Part shown: positions 41,505 through 53,934 of the stretch, piece by piece
Layout: every line of letters begins with the position of its first letter
How positions within the stretch are numbered: position 1 is the first letter of the stretch
Origin: Erodium maritimum
Lineage: Eukaryota; Streptophyta; Magnoliopsida; Geraniales; Geraniaceae
DNA: 64,000 nucleotides
Direction: 5' to 3'
Assembly: GCA_963921825.1 (NCBI GenBank)
Contig: OY997589.1
Coordinates: 71,470,523 to 71,534,522 of the forward strand
Position numbers and translations under genes: made by a program
Notes under the pieces: generated by a model
The model's input: the letters and a program-made list of their open reading frames with translations, nothing else
Database searches by the model: none
What the model was told of the DNA's origin: nothing

Positions 41505-43690
41505 TGTTTTTTTTTATCAATAATTTTTTTTTAAAGTAAACCTCTCTCAAGGAGGAAGAGGAGTACAGCGGAGAGAGTCTAGCTACAGACTCTCCAACAA
41601 AAAAGACCACAACAACGGCTACAACCAAGGTAGCTAAATGGGTACGCAGACCTTGAATGAAGATGAAAGGGTACGCAGACCCTGAAGATGAATGAGTACG
41701 CAGACCTAGGTGAATGGGTACGCAGACCCTGAAGTGAAAGGAGTGAATGGGTACGCAGACCCTGAAGTGAAACCTGACAATGAAGGTCTAACAACCCCAT
41801 ATTTTACAACCATGAAGAGCAACACCAGAAAATAAATAAAAGACTTACACCCGAATATCACAACCATGAAGCGCAGTAAAAAAAAGGTCTCTAACCCAGA
41901 TATAACAACCGTCAAGCACAATCGATACTGAAAATACATCAACCAACACCCTAAGCAAGTAGAACACCCTGTCTCATTAGGGCCATCGACCTGCCACACA
42001 GTCAGGAGGATGAACACTAACACGTCGGCGACCAACACCGCTAGCGACAAAGACAGTTCTGATGAGTAAAACCCACCGGAACACAAAAACCCCAATAGAC
42101 GATACTGAAAGTAAACAACTGAAAGGCACAATGGCCAAAACTCTCATCGGCGTCCTACACCTTAAACCGGCAAGTCCTAACCACAAAAGTGGAAGGAAGC
42201 AGAAAAATATCAAACAGACATCGAAATATAGGGGTAATGGGGGATACTAAGCTTAAGATGAGGAGAGAGTATACCAGTATCAGAACCACAACTAATCGCT
42301 AGATCCACGACGATCTACATCCGACTGAATGAAGAAACGCGTCCCACGACCAGATCATAAACGAAACGCCGGGCAGGGAAATGATCCACCAGAAGAAGCT
42401 AGAGCAGCTCTGCAACGATCTACACCTGGAAGGATGAAGAAACGCGTCCCACAACCTGAGCTGGAACTAGACACCTCCAAAACTCGGGAGAATCTCCACC
42501 GTCGGAAGTAAGGGGCTGGCAATGGAGTTCTAACTCGACCCTCCTGAACTTAATTTGGTCAACACCGAAAAAAGCCCCGAAGGAGGAGGGCCGGTATTTC
42601 TACTGAGAACACTCTCCAAACCAGCAGCAGCATCACCATCCAAAAGGCTTGAATGTTGGAGCAAGTCCGACGAGCCAGGAGCACCACAGTAACAAACGAG
42701 AAAATCACCCAAAGCCAAACCCTAGAACCGAATTCTTTTCCTAGCAACGAACCGAGCTGACACCACACGACCTCACGCGCCTCTACTTCCGCCGGAGAGT
42801 CCCTTAAGTGAGAACTTCGTCTCAAACCACTCCGACATGGTGCAGGTGAAGGACGTTAGTGAAATTGCGCGACAGCAGCCTCATACGACTTCGAACTCGC
42901 GGAGGGTCCGCTTGACGCTTCGGCCAGCACCGAGAACGCATGTAGGGAACCAGAATTTCTTCAAACCGGAGCCGAGAGAGGGGAGCAGCGATTCTGCCCC
43001 TGGGAAGCCCGAGGAGGTCAGGATAACCTACCGCGCCACCAGGGAGGGTCAAGGCTAGAGGGCAGCGAACCAAGGAGGCTGAGCAAGGGCCAAACTCGTA
43101 GATTTGAACAGATCTGAGCCAAACCCACAACGAAGGCGCACACCACTACCGGCGACCGAATTCCGGGCAGACCACTTCGGCAAGACTCTGGCAAGCCTCC
43201 GGCGAAGGAATGAGCCTCTTCTCTGGCAAGCCAAGATCCGGATCTCACCTGATTTTGAGCAACGACGACTTGAAGCTGCAAGCTCCGGTGACAGGAGAGG
43301 CCACTGCACCGGCCAGACGAGAACCAGATATGACCGGCTTTTGAGCAGCAACGTCCCAACTTCCATGCTCCACGACCTGCACTCACCTGCTACTGAGCAG
43401 CAACGACCAGACCGGCCTGAACGACTTCGGGAAGCTCGGCACGGCTCCAGCAGCATTTCCACGCAGACGACGGCGACGGAACCGGAAGGAAAAATAGGGA
43501 GAAGAGGTTTGGATTAAAGGGGAGAGAGAAACCTCGCCGGCAACAGCCACATCTGTGGTGGACGTGGTCGGAACCGGCAAAGGAAAGTGGCAGCGGCTGG
43601 AGGCTGAGCTATGGTTAGAGGAAGGATTGCACAGATACCAAGTCAGAGCAACGAGAAAAACATACATTACTCAATAAAAATATGTGTAGC
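41505..43690 (-). mobile_element. Non-autonomous retroposon, minus strand, noncoding
   Basis: A T-run followed by ATCAATAA (41505-41522) is the inverse of a plant LINE-type tail. Next come repeats of GGGTACGCAGACCCTGAA (41638-41765) and of a CAACCATGAAGCGCAG-type block (41810-41920). 42320-42350 and 42430-42455 share GATGAAGAAACGCGTCCCAC. 42800-43560 is GC-rich, as in LINE leaders. The same CCATGAAGCGCA block is at 51960-52015. No endonuclease or RT is found. The right edge is uncertain. Confidence 0.5.
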
Positions 43691-44425
43691 TTAAAAAGGG
43701 CAGACGATTTTCGCTTCCTTAATCAATTTTCTCATAGGTAATATGTAGACGAACTAACCCCTTAATAAATATATTAATGTCTATCAAACTATACCCATAA
43801 ATTGAATTTTTAGGTTCGACTGGGTATGGAGTTATGACATACCAACGTTGTCTAGTTAACATATATAGTGGACCATTTTTCTTCTTGTTCAATAGTCCTT
43901 GGGACACAGAACTTGTGTGTAAAGGCTAGAGCAGCCCATAAGTATAGGTTCATAAACTAACGAGATCGGCAGTTGTGTTCGAAGGAATTGACATATGTCA
44001 AGTAGCAGCAGATTTGTTGAAGAGGAAGACTCTGCGGCCAGCTGATCCTGAGTCCAATAAAGAATTACTTCGGAAGCAATTCAAAGAGGTTCTCTGGTTA
44101 GACTATCTGTTGAGTAAGAAGAAGAAAGAAGAATGGTAGGTTATGGCCGATTTGTTTTATATGTCTAAGTATGGTGGCATCGGAAACAACTAACGTATAA
44201 GACTGGTTCTTTCGTGTCCTCCACGTACATCATTTGTCAGTTACAGATCAGTTTGCATGTTTTCTTTATTGGTTATCTCTTCCTTCCGGGTCTATTATTC
44301 GTATCCCATTCTCATATTATATATATTCTGGCAAGTCAATGTTTCTCAATTAGGAAAGTTCTTCTTCTTCGGACAAAACCTTTCTCTTCCCGGCTTGGCA
44401 TGTTTCCATGTACTAAATCTCTATA
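43691..44425. other. AT-rich spacer
   Basis: No gene is recognised. Short frames at 43719-43907 (-) and 44214-44463 (+) show no domain. Confidence 0.35.
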
Positions 44426-47400
44426 GTTTTTTTATCACGCAAATAGTTTTTTTTTTTAACTAATAAGGTGCGGCGTTTTACTAAGTATAAGAGGAAATAA
44501 TACGTCGTAGTGCGTCAGGGAGACTCCTCGACCACTGAAGAACAGGTATCGCACGAGCTTATTTAGCAAGCCAGTGGACAATTTTGTACGTAGTTCTTTT
44601 TACAAATTCGAGAGATACTCTCTCGTTTTGACTAGAATTTGGAAAATGTCCCTAATAATGGTGTCGACCGGGGAGGGTGGAGGTTCTCCCATTTTGATCA
44701 TATTCAGTAGGACCTGAGCATCTGACTGGAGAATGATTGGCCCTGCCCCCAGATTACCTACATTCTTAAGTGTCGTCCCAATCGCGCCTGCTTCAACCAT
44801 GATTGGAGACCAGCAACCTAGGAGGACCTCATTTGCTGTCAGGCACACCACTCCTCCTACTGAACAGGCGATAACACCACATGCAGATTGGCTCGTGTCC
44901 TGAAATACAACACCATCCACATTAATGACCATCGTACCTAGTGGAGGAGGTATCCACCGGGATAACCAACGAAGAGACTGTGGGTAGGGTACCACAAGAT
45001 CAGATTTGTCTTCCCGCCATGCTGTCAGATTCGTGTGGGTCGTCGAGATGACTTCTAGTGCGATGGGCGTAGTACCACTCCATTTCAAAGCATTTTGTGC
45101 TTTTCAGATCTCCCAAAGTACACTAAGAATTTTTGTCATCTTGGACATTGTAAGGGAAATAGACTCCCACCAAGATTCAAAACTCACAAATGGTGCATAG
45201 GGCGGGATCCCACCCAATTGGGCCCAATAGGTCGTTGCAAAACCATGGGATAAGAAAAAGTTGGCAACATTCTCTGGATTACGCCCGCATATATCACATA
45301 GGGGTGAAATAGGGACATATTTGTTGTTTAAATTAGTAGCCACCCACAGAGTATCAATCATGCACCGCCACAGGAAGACCCTTAGGCATGGCAGGACCGG
45401 GATGTCCTAAAGAGACGCCCACGTAACCGATGTCGTATGCTGTTAGGATTGGTGCGAGCTTGAGCAAGAACTAAATATCATGCTTTCGTTGAGTATAGAC
45501 CAGTTCTCTTTGTTGCCCAATATCAATCATCCTTATTCCTATTGACCGAAAGGGGACCCAGTATCAATCATCCTTATTCATATTGACTGAAAGGGGAACC
45601 TGAAGTATATGCTCCCTATACTCCACATCGAAGATGTGAGAAATAAGATCATCATCCTAGCGATGTTCCTAGGAACCATAAGTCCAGCGACCGTAGCTCC
45701 CTCTAGGGTAATACATGTAGGTACAATTTCAAAGACTTGACCAATTAACTATGGCGTACCCCTGATCAGTGTGTCTCGACCATCCCAATCGTGATCCGAA
45801 GCCCATTCCGCAAAAGTTCTTGTGTGGTTAATATACTTGCTCAAGTGAAACTTTGGGTAGTCCCAATCTGTGCCTCAAGAAACAAAGTGGATGGGAAATA
45901 CCTATCTTTCATAACACGGCCCACCAACGATTGAGGACGATGGATAAGACCTCAGGCATGCTTTCCAAGGAGGACATGGCTATATTACGATTCCGACCTA
46001 ATCATATTAGGCACTCCTAGGTACATTGATGTGACTGAAGTCTCTGCAATAGACAACATAGCACAACAATCTTGTCGCATAGATACCAATGTATTAGTGC
46101 TGAAAAATATGGATGACTTGCGTAAATTAAGAACCTGCCCTGATAGTTGGCCGAAAGTTCCTAGAATATGTTTTATGCACCCGGATTCAGTTGGATTTGC
46201 CCTACAAAATATATAGCATTCATCAGCAAATAACATGTGAGAGATCTCAGGAGCCCCCTAGCACGTGAACCCCTTGAATGAAGCCATATGCTTGCGCATG
46301 TTGAATAAGATGGGACAAACCCTCCATGTAGAGAAGGAACAAATACGGGGACGACGGGTCTCCTTAATGGATTCCACGTCATGGTGTGAACCGTGGCGTT
46401 TCCCGACCCCCCCCCCCCCCCCCGAAGACACATAGTACTGAACAATTTTCATCCAATAGGCCACCAATTCAATCCAATCGGCCGAGAAACCTAGCTTTGC
46501 CATAATAGTCCGAAGATAGTCCCACTCAACCCGGTCATAGGCCTTACTCATGTCCATTTTGAGAGTCATATAGCCTGCATCCCAGTGACACTTTCTGCGT
46601 AAGAACTTGATAATTTCGAATGAAATAAGGACATTGTCTTGGATACAGCGACCTGGTATAAACGTTTCTTGTGATTCCAATATCACAGACTAGAGTAGGG
46701 GGTGGAGCCTATTTTCCAGGACCTTGGATATGATGCTGAAAATGACATTACAGAAGGCGATGGGACCTAAGTTTGTAACCTTATCTGGCTTCTTAGTGAT
46801 AAGAACAATAGATGTATCGTTTAGCTCCGGGTCAAATGCCTTAGTCCTAAGGACACTTTGAATAAAACAAACCACCTCATTAGACACCTGAAGCCAATAA
46901 TGCTGGTAAAATCTCGGGTTAAGGCCATCCGGACCCATCTGGAATACAACTATTCGAATCTTACCCTTCGTCCCTAGTGTTAGGCGAATCTGACTTTTGT
47001 GATGTCGTAATTCTAACGGGGAGGTGGATAGGAAAGTACATGAATTTCGGTTGGCTAGTAGTGAGCAAACGACCAAATTAATCCATTATGAGTCCCCGCA
47101 TTCCTGTGTCCCACGTTACGAGATCTTCATCGTATCCTTAAGGGAGAATATGAAGTTAACTTGACGTTTATAAGATGTTGCCACCTGAAAGAGTTTAGTG
47201 TTCATATCCCCGTCAGTCGGCCAGTTCGTTTTTAACCTATGGCGCCAAAAAGCTTTCTGATCACAGAGCGCCCATTCGTACTAGATTGGAATAGTTTCTC
47301 TCCTATGCATTCCAGCCAGATCTGTCCGCCCATTAAGTTCTGTAATCCGACGCTGACACAACTTGATATGATTCATATTTTTCTTGAAGTGGTTTCGGCC

Positions 47401-47524
47401 CTGACACTCCGAGAATTGACTCTCAGAATGGAACGGAAAGAGTACCGGTCGTCGAGTAGTATTCGAGGTTTAGTCCGAGATATCGTACCCAATGGAGCAA
47501 TTAGACAAGCACTTTAGTTAATTA
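44426..47524 (-). pseudogene. LINE ORF2, RT and RNase H part
   Basis: Minus strand, in element order: about 47270-47170 has QKAFWRHRLKTNWPTDGDMN, the linker before RT. 47076-46690 holds the start of RT (FDPELNDTSIVLITKK, then SKVLENRLHPLL). 46686-46450 has ESQETFIPGRCIQDNVL and LKMDMSKAYDRVEWDYL. 45361-45104 resembles the zinc-binding region. 45088-44600 is an RNase H1-like domain (GTMVINVDGVVFQDTS, VEAGAIGTTL, IILQSDAQVLLNMI). The first catalytic Asp is present as NVDG and a later Asp as SDA. The tail is at about 44426-44434. Frames are broken many times. A 17-C run near 46410 is unusual. Confidence 0.85.
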
Positions 47525-49160
47525 ATTCGCTGGTCAAGCTATTCCTATTCCGAAGTTTGGTTTGTTTTGGAAAATTATAAATTCATACAAATAATGAGAA
47601 TATATATATATATATATATATATAATCCGAAAACAGAGCACAAAACCACGGATGGATTGTAAATCAGAGATAATGATGATCTTGGGCATTAACGAGGGTC
47701 GAATGAGATAAACAACTAAACTATATTTGGCATACATTTATAGCTAATACTATTTCAAGGGCAACGGGAATTCTCTTTAAGTAGTCATAACCATCTCTCG
47801 ATCATATTAGGACCCTAATATACTCAGTCCACCTAATTATCTCTAATCTAGGTGTAGAGCGGTATAAAGCATTACACTCTATGAATTCCTCTAACTTTCG
47901 GGTTTTACACCTATAGTTATTCCACTCGTGTCAGTCTAGCCATATTCTAGCCTAGATTGAAACACGAGCTATCCAATTCCCTTTTCTTCTTTTTAACCTC
48001 ATTTCTCAATTGTTAGTTAACAAGATTTAATCATACATGTACGTGATCAAGGCAATGTAGCATTTACGAACGGAAATGAATAAACACTATTTTTTACTAT
48101 TAGTTTATAAGTGTATGACCTAAATACGCTCGATCAATTCATCACTTCGTTCCCCCTAGCCCTAGATCGATATAAACTTAGTTCACTGCAAATAGATAAG
48201 AACACGAGAGAAGGATTGAAATAATCATACTCATATTAACTGAAATAGCAATACAAATATTCAGAAACAATCCAAACTACAAAAACTTCAATGTGATTCT
48301 AGTAGTTCTCCTTTGATCTTCTCCAAGTTCTCCCCCAAAAGTGACTTTTTCTCTCCAATTTCGTGATACCTTTTTTCTAACCTAATTCCCCTTTTATATC
48401 TAGGGTAAAAACTAACGAAAATGGGAATTTTGGCCGAAAAACGCGTTTCTGGGTGTCTGCGCGGTCGTTTGCACGGGGTGCAAATAACTGGTGCATCATT
48501 ATCTGCACCGGTAAAATGCACGGCGTGCAAGTTTCTGGTGCATTTGTCTAGCGCCTCTGTTCAGGATGCACCGGTTAGATGCACTCCGTGCAAATAACCG
48601 ATGCATTTTTCAACATCAAATCCTTCATCAAAGTTGTAGATCTTTGAATTCCCTTCGATTTGATATGTAACGGGGGAAAATCGGAGTTCGAATGCGAAAG
48701 TTATGCCCTTCACAAGACCAGTCAGGCTCCAAAACTCCTTGAACCGATTTTTGCTCTATTTTCACCTTTTTTCTGCTCCAAATTCCTTAATACCCATGAG
48801 GAGAGATCACTGACACAAATAGAGAGAAACACATATTAAATGCATAATCTCGAGACTGAAAAGCTCAAGAATATGGGATAAAAACATCTAGAATAGATGC
48901 ATTTTACGTTCACATCAGACCTCATACCTCCAGAGAAACTACAACCTTCCAAATTACAACTACAATTGGGGTACTGGGTGATTTTTCCTAGTTATCTCTC
49001 ACCACCTTACCCCACCCTACATCCCTTACCCACTGAGCTTGAAAACGGAATTTTGGAGGACACCGATGATCCACCTTTTAGGCCAGGGATAACAGGATTG
49101 TCTAATGGTCAGAAGTCGTGGTGCTTGTATTACAAAAATCAAGATCCAATAGGGAGTAGT
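47525..49160 (-). mobile_element. LTR-like insertion splitting the LINE
   Basis: LINE coding stops at about 47520 and the endonuclease part resumes at about 49163. Between them is non-coding DNA related, inverse, to 25500-28000: for example CGGAGTTCGAATGCGAAAGT and AACTCCTTGAACCGATTTTT at 48680-48750. A run of TGCACCGGT/TGCACGGCGTGCAA motifs lies at 48470-48605. No ORF. The borders are approximate and no target duplication was found. Confidence 0.5.
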
Positions 49161-50130
49161 AATAAGTGCTAAAGACCAGTGTTCTGTTTAGTCGCAATTG
49201 AGTACGTTGAATATGAGTTCTTCCTCGGAACCAAGTGTATTGATGCCCTGTCATGGGGACATTAATAAGGTCCAGATCATCATCGACCTTGTAAAAATCT
49301 TCAACCAATCCATGTGGATAAGACCGTCCTTGAATTTTCTCATCCTGGTCTAGAATTTCATTGAAATCCCTCATAATTATCCAATTTGGGCTGCTCAGAT
49401 TGTGTAGCTGTCGGAGTAAATCCCAAGTTTGATGTCCATTCTTCCGTCGTGCTTCCCCATATATTATACTCGTAAGTCTTAGATCGTCATAGCCCGGTGT
49501 CGATACCTCAACATCTATATAATGACCATTCGAGGCACGGAGAATGACATCGACACCTGTAACCCAGAACAGAGCAAGGACATTTTGTGTGTCAAACTTC
49601 GGCTCACAAATATGCCCGTGAAATCTCAGGGACCTAGCTAGCAAAAGAAAACTCTGCACCGATAGGAGGGTCTCCGAAAAAAACACGATGTGTGGCCGCC
49701 GATCTCGAATGAGGTGTCATAGATGCTGCTTATGTGTACGGGAACCCATTCCCTGACAGTTCCAAGCCAAGATCCGAAGGTTCGGCTTATCTCGAGGTCG
49801 GTTCGAGGTGGGTAGAAGCCCAGAGCTATGGTCCATCCGCTTCTGACATTGGGGCATTGGAGTTTCCTATGCAGAGAAAGTGGTGAAGGGGTCATCTTAA
49901 TGCTAAGGGAGTAGATCGTAGCCCCTTCCAACAATGGGGATGTCTCCCCTGTTATGGGAGAATGATGGACTACGATCAGTGAGGGAATCGAAAAGACGTG
50001 GGCCTGGGCAGGGGGTTGGGGGGACACCATCAAGGTGGAGAAGGGAGACCGGACCGACATCGGGAGGATCGAGGACGGTTACGCGGTTGCGACGTTGGAG
50101 CTTGAGGAAGCGGCGTTGAAACCCTAGCAT
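49161..50130 (-). pseudogene. LINE endonuclease and upstream part (5' half of the split LINE)
   Basis: Minus strand 49780-49163 carries an endonuclease: NCQGMG-like start near 49760, VFFSETLLSVQSFL, ALFWVTGVDVILRAS, NWIIMRDFNEILDQDEK, and NVPMTGHQYTWFRGR near the end. It stops abruptly after a TTTSDH block, exactly where the insertion begins. 50130-49800 is Pro/Arg-rich and corresponds to the linker upstream. It belongs to the same family as 1-1370. Confidence 0.85.
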
Positions 50131-50249
50131 AACTCATAACTTAGCTCTTTTACACTACAATTGAAGCTTTTCGCGAATAGTTGTTTATGTTGAATGAATG
50201 TAATATAAATGAGTTAAAAGATATGGTAAATTCAATTTTAATATTTATA

Positions 50250-50798
50250 CAAAAAAAAATGGTAAATTCCATCTCACTACCCTAAAAATAGTTAAATTGC
50301 ATCTCACTACCCTAAAATAGTTAAGTGGCACCCCACTACCCTAAAAATTCTTAAATTTCATCTCACTACCCTAACTATGCATTTTTTTTGCAGTTTAGTA
50401 CCTGCCATCAAGTTGACATTCATTTTTGGATGGAAAATGGTCATGTTCCTAGAACATGACCCTAACTTTGTTAAAAATGACAAAATTACCCTTTTATTTC
50501 AGCCCCCATTTTCTCTTACTCAGCCCCTTTTCTGATTTTTGGGAGCTGAAAGAAAAAGGTAGTTTTGTCATTTTTTAAAAAAGTTAGGGTCATGTGCTAG
50601 ACACATGACTATTTTCCATCCAAAAATGGATGTCAAGTTGACGGCGGGTACTAAACTGCAACAAAAAGGCATAGTTAGGGTAGTGAGGTGCCACAAATTA
50701 TTTTTAGGGTAGTGAGGTGCCACTTAACTATTTTAGGGTAGTGAGATGCAATTTAACTATTTTTAGGGTAGTGAGATGAAATTTACCCAAAAAAAAAC
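50250..50798. mobile_element. Inverted-repeat element with nested terminal units (MULE-type MITE)
   Basis: Ends GGTAAATTCCATCTCACTAC and the inverse GTAGTGAGATGAAATTTACC, with inverted repeats of about 250 bp that fold over nearly the full length. Each arm repeats a roughly 38-bp unit (CTCACTACCCTAAAAATAGT) four times. CAAAAAAAAA stands on both sides (50250-50259, 50788-50797) and may be a 9-10 bp duplication, although the sequence is simple. It is non-coding. Confidence 0.75.
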
Positions 50799-50859
50799 TA
50801 TGTAATCAAGATAAATTTAAATACTAATGTTTATTTTAGAGTCGAATTTTAACTTAATT

Positions 50860-51640
50860 ATATAAGTTTGTTCGTTCTTAGTTATATACGAACGAAAAAC
50901 ATAATCACGATGAGTCTTGCTCCGGAAAACCATGGATTGATGCATGTAGATAGTTTTAGACATGTTGTCATGGGTAAAAGCGGTATTGACATCTAGTTGA
51001 TGAATACACCAAGAACGAATTACTATTATGTTGAGGACGATGCAAATTGTGGAAAGCCTGACCGTCAAACTGAATGTCTCGTCACGGTCAACACCAATAT
51101 GTTAAGAGTTGATACCTACCCTCACCAACAATGGAAGCCGTATAATGCTAAAATCCGTCAACACGTCGTTTATTGTTGAAAATCCACATACAACTGATAA
51201 TATTAATATTAGGAGGGTAGGGGACAAGAACCCAATCTTGTTATCAATAGGAGGAGAAAACTCATCAATCATTGCAATTTTCCAATTAAGTTCATGGACA
51301 TCTTCCTTAGGATTGGAGAGGAGAGGAGAATGAGTATCTTTCATAAAGAGGTCAAATAACTGTTTGGGCTTTAGTATGCTCCGTTTTCCTCTCATATAGT
51401 TGTAGTGTGGGTGTTGACTGGAGAGGGATATCAGAAGCGATGGGAACGGATGTTGGGGGAGAGGGTATCACCGTCGAATTGGACGTGCTATCGGGTGCGG
51501 GTGAGTTGGTATGTGTCTTAGGTGAAGAGGCAAGAATGGGTGGCGGGAGGCTTGGTTGTGAAGAGTTGGGCCGAGACGCTAGCCGAGTGTGGATTGGCCT
51601 GGGAAGGACTATGTTTATAGAGGTTGCTATCCGTCGATAG
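50860..51640 (-). pseudogene. Ty1/copia reverse transcriptase fragment
   Basis: Minus strand: a Ser/Thr/Pro-rich linker (about 51640-51400), then RGKRSILKPKQLF and SNPKEDVHELNWKIAMIDEF (51390-51245), the start of copia RT. Next is RLSTICIVLNIIVIRSWCIH, then LDVNTAFTHDNMSKTIYMHQ (51065-50920). The conserved QLDVNTAF-H-D block is typical. Frames are broken and the catalytic YVDD part is not seen. Confidence 0.8.
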
Positions 51641-51749
51641 CTTGTATGGAAAAGAGACTACGGGGAACCGCACAATTTCCATTATAACAACCATGAACCG
51701 AACCGGTCACATCGGGTTCAGGTATAAAAGAAAAAAAACTAAATAGAAC

Positions 51750-52870
51750 CATTTTTTTTATCGGCAAAGAAATATATTAAAACTCACCAATTCAAAGACT
51801 GAATTAGGCGGACCAATTACACAACTCTAGCTACAGAGATCGAACCAATAACCAAACTAGCCCAATAAGGGGAGACAAAGGTCTCAGAACCAAATATGAC
51901 AATCATCTAAGCGCAACACAAAAGGATAACAAAAGAGTCAAGAACTCGGATTTAGCAACCATGAAGCTCGGTAAAAAAGGGTCGACTACCCCGATTTTAT
52001 AACCATGAAGCGCAAGAAAGCAAAGCCGCCCTCCACAGAAACCCCATAACTGTACCCGAGATTGAGGAAATAACTGTATCTCATCGGCACCTAGACTCAG
52101 CGAGTACATGGATACCGACACACCGACGACCAACATCGAAAATGGCAGAGATAATCCAGCGAAAAATCACCGGAACTCGAAACCCAGATAAACAGAACTC
52201 CTCGATTTTCAGGTCTAAAGACCCAATATTACCCGTCAAAGGCCAACACCTAAAGAATGACGGGGCCGTTTTACAAAGAGAGGGATAGTAGAAAAACCGA
52301 AAGGAGCCTATAAATTGGGATGAGTAGAATATCAACAAGCTACAGATAAAATTAGGGAGAAACAAGGAATACAATCCGAGACGAAGAGGGACAAGTCCAG
52401 ATGCACAACGAATCCGATAATAGAAACGCTTCCCATGGTAGATCTGCAGCAAGCCACCTGAAATCCGCCTCAAAGGGAACCGGTGAGCAACAAAGCACCA
52501 TCCGCAGTCGGAAACGCCTCCCACGGTGAATCTGGACCAAGACACCCGAGAGTCACGATGAACAGGTCCAGAACACAGCAAAGCAGCACGTTGGGCCAAC
52601 TGGACCAGGCCTAGGGGCTGGCCCAACAAGACCAGGCCCAGGATCTGACCTAGGGACCCATGGCCTGGCACAAGCCCGCACCCCAGCGGCAAGCCACCAG
52701 GCCCAGGCGCAGGCCCATGGACCTTAGGCCATGCCCAGCTCCTCCAAACAGAACAGGATCGACCCTCCAAGCCAGTAGAATCCGGCGAGCATCCGGTGAG
52801 TACTCCGACCGGATGAGCAGCGACCCACCACGAGCAGCAGCACCACAGCTCCGACCATTTAATAACGGTT
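51750..52870 (-). mobile_element. Non-autonomous retroposon, minus strand
   Basis: TTTTTTTATCGGCAAAGAAA at about 51751 is the inverse of a plant LINE-type tail. Repeated AACCATGAAGCGCAAG-type blocks at 51960-52015 match 41810-41920, so both are one family. The far part (52400-52860) is GC-rich, as in a leader. No endonuclease or RT is visible, and the long minus frame 52875-52081 has no recognised domain. Confidence 0.5.
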
Positions 52871-52879
52871 TTCAATCCG

Positions 52880-53330
52880 ATATTATATGGTTATGTGGGT
52901 CTTGAGGAGTTGGGAGCTGATTCTGGTGTTTACGGAACGGTCGTTGAGTTGTCGGTCCAGGAACAGGGCAGTCCGTGGAAAGACGCTGTTCTTAAGCCTG
53001 GCTATAAGGGTCGTCCCCCGAAGATACATTCAGGCTCTTTGAAAAATCTCATTTCTCTTCGCTTTAGTTACCAAGTCAAAGGCTCAAGTTACATCTTCTT
53101 TTCTTGGGCTTGATGCGTGGACTCAAATCTGTGCTTTGACAGCTAAGAAGAAAGCTAAATAGTAGTTTTTGGTTTGTTTTGTTTTTAAGAAAATGCCTTG
53201 TTCTTTTATGGCTTCTATTTTTGGAACTCTTCTGTAATCGTTGAATCGGTCTTTGACTCTTTAAGCCCATCCTTTCATGGAATGTGTTCTTTTCTTTATA
53301 AATTTTTCGAACTTATCAAAAAAAAAATTA
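52880..53330 (+). pseudogene. LINE or retroposon 3' fragment
   Basis: A short frame (52895-53113, GLEELGADSGVYGTVVELSV) runs into a 3' region ending TCGAACTTATCAAAAAAAAA at 53308-53328, a poly(A)-like tail. GTTTTCAATCC (about 52868) and GTTTCCAATCC (about 53334) may be a worn target duplication. I cannot name the domain. Confidence 0.45.
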
Positions 53331-53578
53331 ATTGTTTCCAATCCAACAATCTCATAGAGGTCAGATTTTACGAGAAGTGAAGTTTATCTGGTACCTCTCT
53401 ACACTCCTGCTAGTGGCCGGCTTTCAGTGAAGAGTAAGTAATGGCATGTGAGGGAGATTGAATCGGATTGTCTAGTAATGTGTTAGGTTTGATCCCAGAT
53501 ACTTGTATCGTTCTTGATTAGGAGGAAGCCCGATTTATTCATATTTGCTCTGTGAAATGTAAATTCTGTTTATTAAAA
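53331..53578 (+). other. Second retroposon-like tail
   Basis: Ends GTAAATTCTGTTTATTAAAA plus four more A at about 53578, another A-rich 3' end. No coding sequence. It lies directly upstream of the laccase promoter. Confidence 0.35.
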
Positions 53579-53934
53579 AAAACACTGGATAAGCCAACAA
53601 ATCATTTAATAAGTATTTAACATATACGAGAACAGTTCAAAGTTGAAAGCCAACAAGCTATTGTTGATCTCCATCCCCAGCCAATCATTTCCAAGTTCTA
53701 CATGATTAAACTATATATGGATTGATAAGCATTCCAGCTTGATCATGTTGGTACACTGCAACACGTTTTTTTCTCGATTAATGGTTGATATGTTTGGAGC
53801 CAATTAAACAAATAGTTTTTTATACTTATGGACTAATACAACAACCTACTAATTAAGAAGCAACTCATGAAGCACATCTATAAATAGTCATTCAATATAT
53901 ATGTTGTGATCACATAAAATAGAAGAAGGCGGGA
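53579..53934 (+). promoter_or_regulatory. Laccase promoter region
   Basis: TATAAATA lies at 53879-53886, 49 bp before the ATG at 53935. The region is AT-rich and free of obvious repeats back to the retroposon tail at 53578, so the gene may keep only about 350 bp of its original upstream DNA. No specific factor sites are claimed. Confidence 0.6.

Noticed and set aside
46408..46424. Long C run as a regulatory or quadruplex site
   Set aside because: It is a single homopolymer inside dead LINE coding sequence and may include sequencing-length error.
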